In this document: one piece after another, positions 7,695 through 15,137 of the stretch
Layout: each line of letters opens with the position of its first letter
Position numbering within the stretch: the first letter of the stretch is position 1
Assembly (NCBI GenBank): GCA_016463105.1
Contig: JAEMRY010000020.1
Coordinates: 1 to 19,595 of the forward strand
Direction of reading: 5' to 3'
Length of the DNA: 19,595 nucleotides
DNA from: Ilumatobacteraceae bacterium
GTDB taxonomy: Bacteria; Actinomycetota; Acidimicrobiia; Acidimicrobiales; Ilumatobacteraceae
Notes under the pieces: model-generated
The model's input: the letters and a program-made list of their open reading frames with translations, nothing else
The model's database searches: none
What the model was told of the DNA's origin: nothing
Made by a program: the position numbers and the translations under genes

Positions 7695-8794
7695 GCGAAA
7701 ATAAAATTAACGGTCTAACCGAGAGTTTTACACGCGACGAATATAACTCCCCAGAAATTTTCAATCTCGAAATGGAAAAAATATTCGGTACGAATTGGTG
7801 TTTCGCTGGACGAACAGATCAACTTGCACATATTGGTGATCGACTAGTAGTAGACATCGGTAACGAAAGTATTTTGATTCTGCGCAATCGCGAAAACGAA
7901 TTACGTGCGTATTACAACGTTTGCCAACACCGCGGATCGCGACTCTGCGATGCCAGTGGCTCAGGTTTTGGCGCAGCAATCACCTGCCCGTATCACTCAT
8001 GGAGTTACTCGTTAGACGGCGCACTTGTGGCAACCCCGCTACACGAGAAAGATTCGATTGACCGAGAAACACTTGGCCTCAAATCGGTTCATGTTGATCA
8101 GTGGCAGGGATGCTTATTCGTTTCATTACAAACAAATCCACCAGCACTCACTGACTGGTTAGAGAATCATTATTCGCGCCCAAGAGAGCTCGAAAAATTC
8201 GATATGAGTTCACTGCGCACAGCTCGCACAACGATTGACGAAGTCTCAGCCAACTGGAAGGTACTCGCCGAAAATTACAGCGAGTGTTTGCACTGTGCTG
8301 TGGTGCATCCAGAGCTAGTTGACCTGGTGCCAATTTATAAGACTGGCAAGACCATCCAAGATGATCGTCAAGATTGGGGTGTGAGTTTGGCCCAAGGAAA
8401 GACTTCGTTGTCGCATAATCCAAACGAAACTTTGGCACTGCTACCCGCGATGGAAGAATTAGATGAATACTCGGTGTTTGGTGCTTTTGTCTATCCGAAC
8501 ATGTTGATTGACATTTCGCCAACTGTTGCGGTGCTAACGCGGTACGTGCCACGGTCACCGACACACACAACTATTTATACAGATTATTTGTTTCCGAAAA
8601 GTGTTGTTGATGATAAGACGCTCGACCTTGAGCCAACGATTAGTTTTAGCGACATGGTCAACCAACAAGACATCGCAGTAAGCGAACGCGTTCAGCGAGG
8701 CGTTTCGTCAAAATCTTTTACCCGCGCCTACCACACCAAAATGGAGCGTTACTGCCATCAACTAATTCGTCGATACCGCAGTGAAATCAGTTGA
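7691..8794 (+). CDS. Rieske non-heme iron oxygenase, alpha subunit, glutamate-bridged type
   Basis: A 367-residue aromatic-ring-hydroxylating-type oxygenase. The Rieske [2Fe-2S] ligands are C78-x-H80 (NVCQHRG) and C99-x2-H102 (CPYHSW). The catalytic domain has ENYSECLHCAVVHPEL, giving H201 and H206 as iron ligands. The third ligand is probably the Asp in NQQDIAVSE near the C-terminus, followed by RVQRGV. Three residues before H201, where ring dioxygenases have a bridging Asp, there is E198. Glu there is known from carnitine oxygenase CntA and resembles betaine/stachydrine demethylases, suggesting a quaternary-ammonium substrate (inference). I chose ATG 7691, which overlaps the upstream TGA as ATGA; an in-frame ATG at 7682 is possible and adds three residues. 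No ferredoxin or reductase gene is in the window. The 3' end overlaps the convergent aminotransferase by 8 bases. Confidence 0.9.
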   Translation: MSENKINGLTESFTRDEYNSPEIFNLEMEKIFGTNWCFAGRTDQLAHIGDRLVVDIGNESILILRNRENELRAYYNVCQHRGSRLCDASGSGFGAAITCPYHSWSYSLDGALVATPLHEKDSIDRETLGLKSVHVDQWQGCLFVSLQTNPPALTDWLENHYSRPRELEKFDMSSLRTARTTIDEVSANWKVLAENYSECLHCAVVHPELVDLVPIYKTGKTIQDDRQDWGVSLAQGKTSLSHNPNETLALLPAMEELDEYSVFGAFVYPNMLIDISPTVAVLTRYVPRSPTHTTIYTDYLFPKSVVDDKTLDLEPTISFSDMVNQQDIAVSERVQRGVSSKSFTRAYHTKMERYCHQLIRRYRSEIS

Positions 8795-10175
8795 AGCTTC
8801 CCGCTGCATAAACCTTCGAGGCGCGCTCGCCCATTGACTGCAAAGTTTTGCCAACTTCAACAACATTGCTGACGTATTGATCTGCGTCACTTTTGGTGTG
8901 CGCCACTGAAAGCGTGAGTGATTCACTTTTTCCCCATGGTGGCAGAAAAACTCCACCATTAAATTGTTTCAAGAAGTGAAGATGACTAATTCCTGTACTG
9001 ATTTTTAAAAACTCACGATAATTTTTTGCAGGCTTATCGTTGAAAACAACACAGACTTTGAATCCTGACTGAAAACCGTATGCACTTTGACCATAACTAT
9101 GAAGAGTCGATAAAGCATTTTTTAGAATATACGCACCAAGTTCGTTTGCCTGCACATAAGCATCTTCGGTCATAATCTCTGTCAACACTGCGCGAGCTGC
9201 AGCCATAGTTAGGGGGTTGCCATTAAACGTGCCAACTTGGTTGTAGCGACCATCTGTTATCGCAGACATAACTTCATCTGTGCCGCCAATCGCACCACAC
9301 GGCACGCCGCCACCGAGCGCCTTAGCCAAACAAATAATGTCAGGGGTGACGCCATAAAGTCTCGTTGCCCCACCGTGATGAACAACAAGACCAGTTTTTA
9401 CTTCATCGAACGCCAATAACACACCATGACGCTTAGTGATTTCGCGCACACCTTTTAGATAGCCGTCTTGCGGAGCAATAATGCCCGCGTTCATCATCAT
9501 CGGTTCGAGAATCATGCCAGCAATTTCACCTGCATACATGGTCAACGTTTGTTCAAGTGCATCTAGATCGTTGTAGGCAACGATGCGAACGCAATCAGCA
9601 ATTGCTTGTGGCACACCAGCACCTGGCACTCGCCATGGTTCTTGCTGCGGCCCTAGTTCGGATGTTGAACGAAAAATTGAAACGAGTACAGAGTCATGAT
9701 GACCGTTATATGAGCCTTCAATTTTGATAATTAAGTCTCTGCCAGACACGGCACGCATCAAATGAATCGCGTCCATTGTGGCTTCTGATCCCGAATTACA
9801 AAATCGCCATTTTGGTAAACCAAACCGCTTAGCGAGTGCTTCAGCAACGACGATCACATCGGGCGTCGGCTGAGCAAAATGTGTGCCAAGCGTGACGCGT
9901 TGCTGAACTGCTGCCACAACTGCAGGGTTGGCATGACCAACGACGTTTGCGCCGTAGCCAGCATGAAAGTCAACATATTTATTGCCGTCAACATCCCAGA
10001 CATGTTGACCCTTGCCATGACTCACCCAGATTGGGGTCGGACGAGAACTCGCCCAACTTGAAGGCACCCCGCCGGGTATTGATTTAGATGCCTGCTGATG
10101 CATCTCTACCGACTTTGGCACTCGGCTCATCAAAATTCGCTCTTCGTTCTCGATTATTTCATCGAGTGACATCAT
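8787..10175 (-). CDS. Class III PLP-dependent aminotransferase, HemL-like
   Basis: About 462 residues. It resembles glutamate-1-semialdehyde aminomutase in layout: IPGGVPSS, then VWDVDGNKYVDF, GYGANVVGHANPAVV, FCNSGSEATMDAI (phosphate-binding region), FDEVKTG with the PLP-binding Asp, and CLAKALGGGVPCGAIGG with the Schiff-base Lys at about residue 285 (numbering from ATG 10175). It lacks the VNSPVRAF segment of true HemL, so it is more likely a catabolic omega-amino or beta-amino acid aminotransferase than a tetrapyrrole enzyme (inference). Two tandem ATGs occur at 10175 and 10172; a GTG at 10193 is in frame but the candidate -10 lies downstream of it, so ATG is preferred. The gene is divergent from the potD-like gene and convergent with the Rieske oxygenase (8-base overlap). 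Context suggests it processes an amine product of the same pathway. Confidence 0.88.
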   Translation of the reverse strand: MMSLDEIIENEERILMSRVPKSVEMHQQASKSIPGGVPSSWASSRPTPIWVSHGKGQHVWDVDGNKYVDFHAGYGANVVGHANPAVVAAVQQRVTLGTHFAQPTPDVIVVAEALAKRFGLPKWRFCNSGSEATMDAIHLMRAVSGRDLIIKIEGSYNGHHDSVLVSIFRSTSELGPQQEPWRVPGAGVPQAIADCVRIVAYNDLDALEQTLTMYAGEIAGMILEPMMMNAGIIAPQDGYLKGVREITKRHGVLLAFDEVKTGLVVHHGGATRLYGVTPDIICLAKALGGGVPCGAIGGTDEVMSAITDGRYNQVGTFNGNPLTMAAARAVLTEIMTEDAYVQANELGAYILKNALSTLHSYGQSAYGFQSGFKVCVVFNDKPAKNYREFLKISTGISHLHFLKQFNGGVFLPPWGKSESLTLSVAHTKSDADQYVSNVVEVGKTLQSMGERASKVYAAGSFN

Positions 10176-10181
10176 GACGAC

Positions 10182-10189
10182 TAAGTTTA
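10182..10189. promoter_or_regulatory. Candidate bidirectional promoter, overlapping -10 elements (aminotransferase / potD)
   Basis: TAAGTTTA lies between the divergent aminotransferase and potD-like genes. On the plus strand TAAGTT (10182-10187) predicts +1 near 10194 and a leader of about 35 nt that contains GGGGA before the potD ATG. On the minus strand TAAACT (10189 down to 10184) predicts +1 near 10177, two bases before the first aminotransferase ATG. The two -10s share most bases, so importer and aminotransferase could be fired from one site. No clear -35 or operator palindrome is seen in the 53-base gap. Confidence 0.45.
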
Positions 10190-10228
10190 ACACTAGAAAA
10201 CAAACAAGCGAAAACGGGGACGACGAAA

Positions 10229-11428
10229 ATGCGCAGACGAGACTTCTTACGAAATTTAGTAATCACAACGGGTGGAGTAACACTCGGTGGCTCATTGCTC
10301 GCCGCATGCGGTGGATCTAGCACAACGACAACAGTCGGTGGTCTAGCAATCGGCACGCCTGAGAGCCCGATCAAACTTCCAGTTACAACCGAGGCAATCG
10401 CTGACGGCTTAGCCAGCGAATCTGGCACACTCGAAATACTCAACTGGGCAGATTACGCAAATCCTGAGTCGATTGCGATATTTGAAACTCAATTCGGCTG
10501 CAAAGTATCTACAAGTATTTACGACACTGAAGAAGCAGCGATCGCAAAATTGCGAAACGGCACATTTAAACCCGACCTTATTCTTGGTATGACTGATACT
10601 GGGTTGGCGAAACTCGTTGCCGCTGATTTGCTTCAGCCACTCAACAAGTCTTACATACCAAACTTTGGCAATGTAATTAAGGGGCTGCAAAATCCTTATT
10701 ACGATCTGGACTCGCAATACACCGTGCCTTATTTTATTTACGGCAATGGCGTCGGATATCGCACTGACCGTATCGACAAAAACGCATTCGCTAAAAACGG
10801 ATACGACATGTTATGGGACGCTCAGTACAGCGGCAGGCTTGGCGTGCTCGACTCGTATCGCGACACTTTGGCAATGGCGATGTTTCGCGCCGGCAAATAC
10901 GACGCCAACACATCTGATGCTGCAGTGATCAAAAAAGCGGGCGAAGATCTGATCTCATTACGCGAGGCGACCAACCCGAAGGTAGATATTTTGGCTTACA
11001 CCGAAATGCCGGCTGGCAACAGAGATATCAACTTCACGTGGTCGGGTGATTTGTTTACAGCCCTGCAGTATCTGCCTGAAGGTGTTTCCCCAGATGTGCT
11101 CGGATTTTGGTATCCAGACAAAACAGTGGCCAAAAATGACTTCATGTGCATAACCAAGAGCGCCAAGTCACCAGTTCTTGCGCATCAGTTAATCAATTTC
11201 TTGAGCGACACAGACAACGCAATGTTGAATCGCGAATATGTCGGTTATCAGCCGGCGCTTGAGTCAATTACCGTTGATCTGCTGATTTCAACTGGCACGA
11301 TCCCCGAGTCGCTGATTGATGCGCTAGTAACGCCCGAAAAATATGATTCAGGTCTAGCCCAAGTTTTGCTTGAACCAGCGGTTGACGCGCTCTGGCTCGA
11401 GCAATGGACAGCCTTCACTGCCGGATAA
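10229..11428 (+). CDS. potD: PotD-like spermidine/putrescine-type substrate-binding lipoprotein
   Basis: A 399-residue extracytoplasmic solute-binding protein of the polyamine type, the receptor of the PotDBCA importer. The N-terminus has a twin-arginine-like RRRDFL (2-7), a hydrophobic stretch, and a lipobox ending LLAAC (Cys27), so it is probably a Tat-exported lipoprotein anchored outside the membrane. A Ser/Thr-rich linker follows. LEILNWADYANPESI (about 68-82) and FETQFGCKV are typical of PotD/PotF. A middle stretch VPYFIYGNGVGYRTD and a later LGFWYPDK segment also fit. The ligand could be a polyamine or another cationic amine; the pocket cannot be read with confidence. GGGGA about 8 bases before the ATG is a reasonable ribosome-binding site. 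It heads the potD-potB-potC cluster and is divergent from the aminotransferase. Confidence 0.9.
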   Translation: MRRRDFLRNLVITTGGVTLGGSLLAACGGSSTTTTVGGLAIGTPESPIKLPVTTEAIADGLASESGTLEILNWADYANPESIAIFETQFGCKVSTSIYDTEEAAIAKLRNGTFKPDLILGMTDTGLAKLVAADLLQPLNKSYIPNFGNVIKGLQNPYYDLDSQYTVPYFIYGNGVGYRTDRIDKNAFAKNGYDMLWDAQYSGRLGVLDSYRDTLAMAMFRAGKYDANTSDAAVIKKAGEDLISLREATNPKVDILAYTEMPAGNRDINFTWSGDLFTALQYLPEGVSPDVLGFWYPDKTVAKNDFMCITKSAKSPVLAHQLINFLSDTDNAMLNREYVGYQPALESITVDLLISTGTIPESLIDALVTPEKYDSGLAQVLLEPAVDALWLEQWTAFTAG

Positions 11429-11431
11429 CTC

Positions 11432-12313
11432 TTGAAGTCTTCGCCTCGCCTGTGGGCAGGTTTTGCGATTCCTGGCAGCGCGTGGCTAATCGCGTTGTTC
11501 GCAATCCCCTTTTACGCAGTCGCCTGTGTTGCATTCGGCACGATCGACCCAATATTTCGCGACGCGGTACCGCAATGGAACCCCCTCGCCTGGGATTTCA
11601 CCCAAGCGCACCAAATCTTTACCAGCCTGGCAACGGGCCCGCTGCAGGGTGTTGCAATTCGCACAATTATTTATGTCGCGTGCGCAATGGTGCTGTGTTT
11701 CATACTTGGTTTTCCGATTGCATATTTTTTGGTGCGACACGCCGGCAAACGAAAACTGCTGCTGCTCGTCTTAATCATTGTTCCGTTTTGGGTGAACTAC
11801 TTGATGCGCATGCTGGCCTGGGTCAACTTGCTCAGCAACGACGGGTTATTCACCAGGTTCATGCGAATCTTCGGCGTGAACTACAACTGGCTGGACGGCT
11901 CGCCTGTCACAGTTGTGCTGGGTTTGGTTTACGGGTACATTCCGTTTCTAATCTTGCCGCTCTACGCCACACTTGATCGACTTGATTGGCGGTTGATCGA
12001 CGCAGCACGCGACCTTGGGGCGAACTCGCGACAAGCATTCAGACTTGTAACGATCCCCATGTCAAAAGCAGGATTAGTCGCCGCCGGCATTTTGATCGCA
12101 TTGCCAATGTTTGGCGACTACTACACAAACGATCTGTTGTCGCGCTCGCCCAGCACCGAGATGATCGGTAATCAAATTGAATTCTTTTTGAATGCCAGCT
12201 CACAACCCCAAAATGGCGCGTTGCTCGTGATTGCCTTGTCATTCTTCTTGCTGATACTCATGTCGTTTTACTTGCGCAGCACCCGACAGCAGTCGCGTCA
12301 GACGGCAAGATGA
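11432..12313 (+). CDS. potB: PotB-like ABC transporter permease
   Basis: A 293-residue inner-membrane permease with about six hydrophobic segments (roughly 12-36, 75-101, 108-136, 160-181, 212-232, 262-282). The EAA loop that contacts the ATPase is DAARDLGANSRQAF (about 190-203). PFWVNYLMRMLAW (118-130) is characteristic of polyamine-type PotB. The start is TTG at 11432: the in-frame potD stop is only two codons upstream, so no earlier start is possible, and the conserved hydrophobic segment begins soon after. potD and potB are in the same frame, separated by TAA and one CTC codon. No ribosome-binding site is obvious, so translation may depend on termination at potD. It should pair with PotC and PotA. 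Confidence 0.92.
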   Translation: MKSSPRLWAGFAIPGSAWLIALFAIPFYAVACVAFGTIDPIFRDAVPQWNPLAWDFTQAHQIFTSLATGPLQGVAIRTIIYVACAMVLCFILGFPIAYFLVRHAGKRKLLLLVLIIVPFWVNYLMRMLAWVNLLSNDGLFTRFMRIFGVNYNWLDGSPVTVVLGLVYGYIPFLILPLYATLDRLDWRLIDAARDLGANSRQAFRLVTIPMSKAGLVAAGILIALPMFGDYYTNDLLSRSPSTEMIGNQIEFFLNASSQPQNGALLVIALSFFLLILMSFYLRSTRQQSRQTAR

Positions 12314-12329
12314 TTTTTGTGGACATCAA

Positions 12330-13196
12330 ATGGTGAAGCGAAACAAAAAGTCGGCGCTTGTTTATATTGTCTGGGGCTACATCGTCTGGAGTCTCGTGCC
12401 AGTGATGATCGCGGTGATCTATTCATTCAATGATGGACGCAGCCGAACTGTATGGCAGGGGTTTTCGTTGCGGTGGTGGTTCACCGATCCATATGCTTCG
12501 GTTTTTAATAATCTCGAGACGCGTAATGCAATCAGCAATTCGCTTATTTTGGCATTCGCAACACTTCTCGTGGTTACACCGCTTGGCATCACTCTGGCAA
12601 TCGGTTCTCAGCGCATTCGGGGGCGTGGTAGCAATGTCGTGCAAGGATTAACTTCGGCGCCGTTGATCACTCCAGAAATTGTTGTTGGTGCAGCGCTGCT
12701 TATAACTTTCACTCGACTATTTACGGCAGTGCCACTCGGCTTTGCTGCACAGTTGTTGGGCAACGTCACGTTTTCTTTGGCGAGCGTTGTTGTCATAGTG
12801 CGGGCGCGACTCGTTTCAATTGGCCCGTCATTTGAAGAAGCGGCTCGTGACTTGGGCGCGACTCGCTGGCAAGCACTGCGTTATGTGTTGTTGCCAATGC
12901 TGTGGCCATCGGTAATGGCCAGCCTCGTCGTGGTGTTCGCGACCGTGATCGACGATTTCGTTATCACCAGCTTTCTCTCTTCTGGTGTCAACTCAGAAAC
13001 CGTGCCGCTAAGAATTTATTCTTCGGTCAAAGGTGGCGCAACACCGGCGCTCAATGCTTTGGCAACCTTGCTCGTATTGGCTTCGTTCACTGTTCTAATT
13101 ATTGGACTATTTGGATTATCAACTTGGCGTAAGCGACATGGCGAACGCGGAGGCTTACGCGCTGCACTCGCCGATATTACGCAAATGGAAACCTAG
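12330..13196 (+). CDS. potC: PotC-like ABC transporter permease
   Basis: A 288-residue permease with about six membrane segments, the second subunit of the polyamine-type importer. The EAA loop EEAARDLGATRWQALR lies at about 169-184. YSFNDGRSRTVWQGFSLRWW (31-50) is a typical PotC periplasmic N-terminal region, and DDFVITSFLSSG (208-219) is also typical. The ATG at 12330 follows GTGGA by about eight bases and lies 16 bases after the potB stop, so it is cotranscribed. The 3' end is 10 bases from the end of the convergent potA-like gene, with no hairpin between. Confidence 0.92.
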   Translation: MVKRNKKSALVYIVWGYIVWSLVPVMIAVIYSFNDGRSRTVWQGFSLRWWFTDPYASVFNNLETRNAISNSLILAFATLLVVTPLGITLAIGSQRIRGRGSNVVQGLTSAPLITPEIVVGAALLITFTRLFTAVPLGFAAQLLGNVTFSLASVVVIVRARLVSIGPSFEEAARDLGATRWQALRYVLLPMLWPSVMASLVVVFATVIDDFVITSFLSSGVNSETVPLRIYSSVKGGATPALNALATLLVLASFTVLIIGLFGLSTWRKRHGERGGLRAALADITQMET

Positions 13197-13206
13197 TTCG
13201 ACTGAC

Positions 13207-14265
13207 TTAATTAGTTAAAGGCAAGACACGAACTGCATCGGGTAAAACATCGATGTTTATTTCTTGGCCATTACGAAGGCCAACGGAAGTTTCGTCATTG
13301 GGTACTTCGGCGTTGATAGTTACAGCCCCAAGTTTGAGTGAAATTCGCAAAACCGAACCTGCAAACGTCACCCGCTCGATGACTGCTCGATGATTACCTG
13401 AACCAATTCGAATTCGTTCTGGGCGAATCATCATCATGCCATCACCAAGTGGTGCAGACTCTGGAGCGACAAACTTCTCTCCGGCTAATTCAACGACACC
13501 GCGCGAGATGACTCGACCCTGAATCAAGTTTGCAGCACCAACGAACCGTGCGACTTCAACAGAATTGGGCTGCTCGTAAAGTTCGCGCGGGCCACCTACC
13601 TGCATCAGTCGGCCTTCGCGCATCACACCGATGCGATCACTCATCGTAAAAGCCTCGTGTTGATCGTGCGTCACATAGATAAACGTGATGCCGATTTGGC
13701 GCTGCAGTGTCGCCAATTCGATTTGCAGTCTGGCGCGCAACTGTGCGTCAAGCGCACCAAGTGGCTCGTCAAGAAGCAGCACGCTGGGCTCAAGAATCAG
13801 CGCCCTGGCCAAGGCGACGCGTTGTTGCTCTCCACCAGAAAGTTGGTGCACGCGGCGCTCACCAAAACTGCCGAGCTGAACGAGTTCAAGTGCTTCGCCG
13901 ACTCGTTGGTCATCTGATTTTTTACTTTTGGTGAACTCGTTTTCGAAACGCAAACCAAATTTGACGTTGTCTTGAACATTCAGGTGCGGAAACAACGAGT
14001 AGTTCTGGAAAACAGTATTTAGTGGTCGGGCTTCTGACTCGTCGTTTGTGACATCACGCGAATCGATAAAGATGTTTCCGCTGTCTGGCTGTTCAAAGCC
14101 ACCAATCATCCGCAATGTTGTCGTCTTGCCACAACCAGACGGCCCAAGCATTGAAAAAAATTCGCCGGCTTGCACTTCAAGCGAAACGTCATTGACGACA
14201 ACACGATCGCCGTAAGACTTGTGCAAATTCTTGAGTGTCACCGCACCATCAAGTTCAGTTGCCAT
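13207..14265 (-). CDS. potA: PotA-like ABC transporter ATPase
   Basis: A 352-residue ATPase that powers the importer. With numbering from the in-frame GTG at 14268, motifs are Walker A GPSGCGKTT (42-50), Q-loop FQNYSLFPH (87-95), signature LSGGEQQ (143-149), Walker B VLLLDEP (163-169) and the H-loop His201. A C-terminal TOBE-like domain (after about 240) is typical of PotA/sugar-type ATPases. Unlike the usual potABCD operon, it is encoded on the strand opposite to potDBC, behind the SDR gene and 19 bases after it. I prefer ATG 14265, which is 8 bases from the AAGGA site; GTG at 14268 (5 bases) is also possible. No other transporter lacking an ATPase is nearby, so partnership with PotDBC is the simplest reading. 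Confidence 0.92.
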   Translation of the reverse strand: MATELDGAVTLKNLHKSYGDRVVVNDVSLEVQAGEFFSMLGPSGCGKTTTLRMIGGFEQPDSGNIFIDSRDVTNDESEARPLNTVFQNYSLFPHLNVQDNVKFGLRFENEFTKSKKSDDQRVGEALELVQLGSFGERRVHQLSGGEQQRVALARALILEPSVLLLDEPLGALDAQLRARLQIELATLQRQIGITFIYVTHDQHEAFTMSDRIGVMREGRLMQVGGPRELYEQPNSVEVARFVGAANLIQGRVISRGVVELAGEKFVAPESAPLGDGMMMIRPERIRIGSGNHRAVIERVTFAGSVLRISLKLGAVTINAEVPNDETSVGLRNGQEINIDVLPDAVRVLPLTN

Positions 14266-14273
14266 CACATATT

Positions 14274-14279
14274 TCCTTC
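14274..14279 (-). promoter_or_regulatory. Ribosome-binding site of potA-like gene
   Basis: On the minus strand GAAGGA lies 5 bases before GTG 14268 and 8 bases before ATG 14265. It is one of the clearest Shine-Dalgarno sequences in the window and supports cotranslation downstream of the SDR gene. Spacing slightly favours the ATG. Confidence 0.6.
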
Positions 14280-14287
14280 AGCAAGCA

Positions 14288-15055
14288 CTAAGCCCGCATC
14301 GTCTCAATATTGCCATCAACTGGCAACACTTGACCAGTTATAAATCTTGAAGCAGGTGAACTCAGAAATACTGCTGCAGCCGCAATATCGCTTGCATCAA
14401 CAAATGTTTTCATTGAAACTTGATTTTCGTAACCTTGACGAATACTTTCTGGGGTCACACCAGTCGCTGCGGCTTCACGCTCGATCACGCCGTCCATGCG
14501 CGGGCCGCTGACAGAACCTGGGCAAATTGCGTTGACGCGAACGCCATCTGCGCCGAGCTCCATCGCCCACGATTTTGTTAATCCAATGATTCCCCACTTG
14601 GCAGCAACATACGGTGAGCGCAACGGATAACCAAATATTCCAGCACTTGTCGAAATATTGATAATCGAACCGCGAGTCTTGAGCAACATTGGCACGGCTG
14701 CTTTCGTGCATCGAAATGTGCCGCCCAGGTTTATACGCACGCACTCGTCGTACGCATCGGCATCCATCTCGTCGACACGCGCAGTCGGCCCAGGCACACC
14801 GACGTTATTGACCAAGATGTCTAAGCCACCGAGATCGCGTTGAATCGCAGAGAACATTGCGGTGACGTCACTCGACTTTGAAACATCACAAACATAGTTT
14901 GGTTTTGTGCTGTCGTTAACGTCGCATACAACTACGCGCGCACCTGCATGCTTCATCGCGTCGGCAATCGCTTTGCCGATACCCGAGCCGCCACCTGTTA
15001 CGAGCGCACGCAAACCAGTCAGCGAAAAATCTTGCGAATTTGCAGTCGTTGCCAC
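14288..15055 (-). CDS. Short-chain dehydrogenase/reductase (SDR), classical type
   Basis: A 255-residue classical SDR. The cofactor motif is TGGGSGIG (20-27), with D45 at the end of the second beta strand (VVVCDVND), which favours NAD(H) over NADP(H). NNVG (83-86) is present, and the catalytic set is Ser near 135-137, Y149 and K153 (YVAAK). NAICPG and a C-terminal SRFITGQVLPVDG are typical. It oxidises an alcohol or reduces a carbonyl; the substrate is unknown. The start is GTG (complement of 15053-15055), exactly six bases after TAAGTT, suggesting a leaderless mRNA. The potA-like gene follows after 19 bases, so the SDR is likely cotranscribed with the importer ATPase, linking it to the imported compound. 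Confidence 0.9.
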   Translation of the reverse strand: MATTANSQDFSLTGLRALVTGGGSGIGKAIADAMKHAGARVVVCDVNDSTKPNYVCDVSKSSDVTAMFSAIQRDLGGLDILVNNVGVPGPTARVDEMDADAYDECVRINLGGTFRCTKAAVPMLLKTRGSIINISTSAGIFGYPLRSPYVAAKWGIIGLTKSWAMELGADGVRVNAICPGSVSGPRMDGVIEREAAATGVTPESIRQGYENQVSMKTFVDASDIAAAAVFLSSPASRFITGQVLPVDGNIETMRA

Positions 15056-15061
15056 GCCTAA

Positions 15062-15067
15062 AACTTA
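15062..15067 (-). promoter_or_regulatory. Candidate -10 of leaderless SDR-potA promoter
   Basis: On the minus strand TAAGTT is followed by six bases and the GTG start of the SDR gene. Its first base is the last base of the hairpin stem that follows phoX, so terminator and promoter overlap. No ribosome-binding site precedes the GTG. Confidence 0.5.
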
Positions 15068-15113
15068 GTCTCTTGTGCGTCTCGCCAAAAGTTCAGCGAA
15101 CACACAAGAGACT
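15067..15113 (-). terminator. Long hairpin after phoX, probable intrinsic terminator
   Basis: AGTCTCTTGTG (15067-15077) and CACAAGAGACT (15103-15113) are perfect 11-base inverted repeats. In the minus-strand RNA, further G-C, A-U and G-U pairs extend the stem inward, with a smaller TCGC/GCGA stem near the loop. It begins about 24 bases after the phoX stop. The bases just after it on the minus strand are AAGTTTTAG, a short T-run, so termination is the likely role. A protein-binding palindrome is a less likely alternative. Confidence 0.65.
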
Positions 15114-15137
15114 GTGCTTTTACGACCCTCTGACTAT

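Noticed and set aside
8787..10175. Aminotransferase as true HemL (tetrapyrrole synthesis)
   Set aside because: It lacks the VNSPVRAF segment and sits among catabolic genes, with no other heme genes nearby.
11404..11976. 190-codon open frame on the plus strand overlapping potB
   Set aside because: Out-of-frame shadow of potB. The potB frame has membrane segments and the EAA loop; this one has neither.
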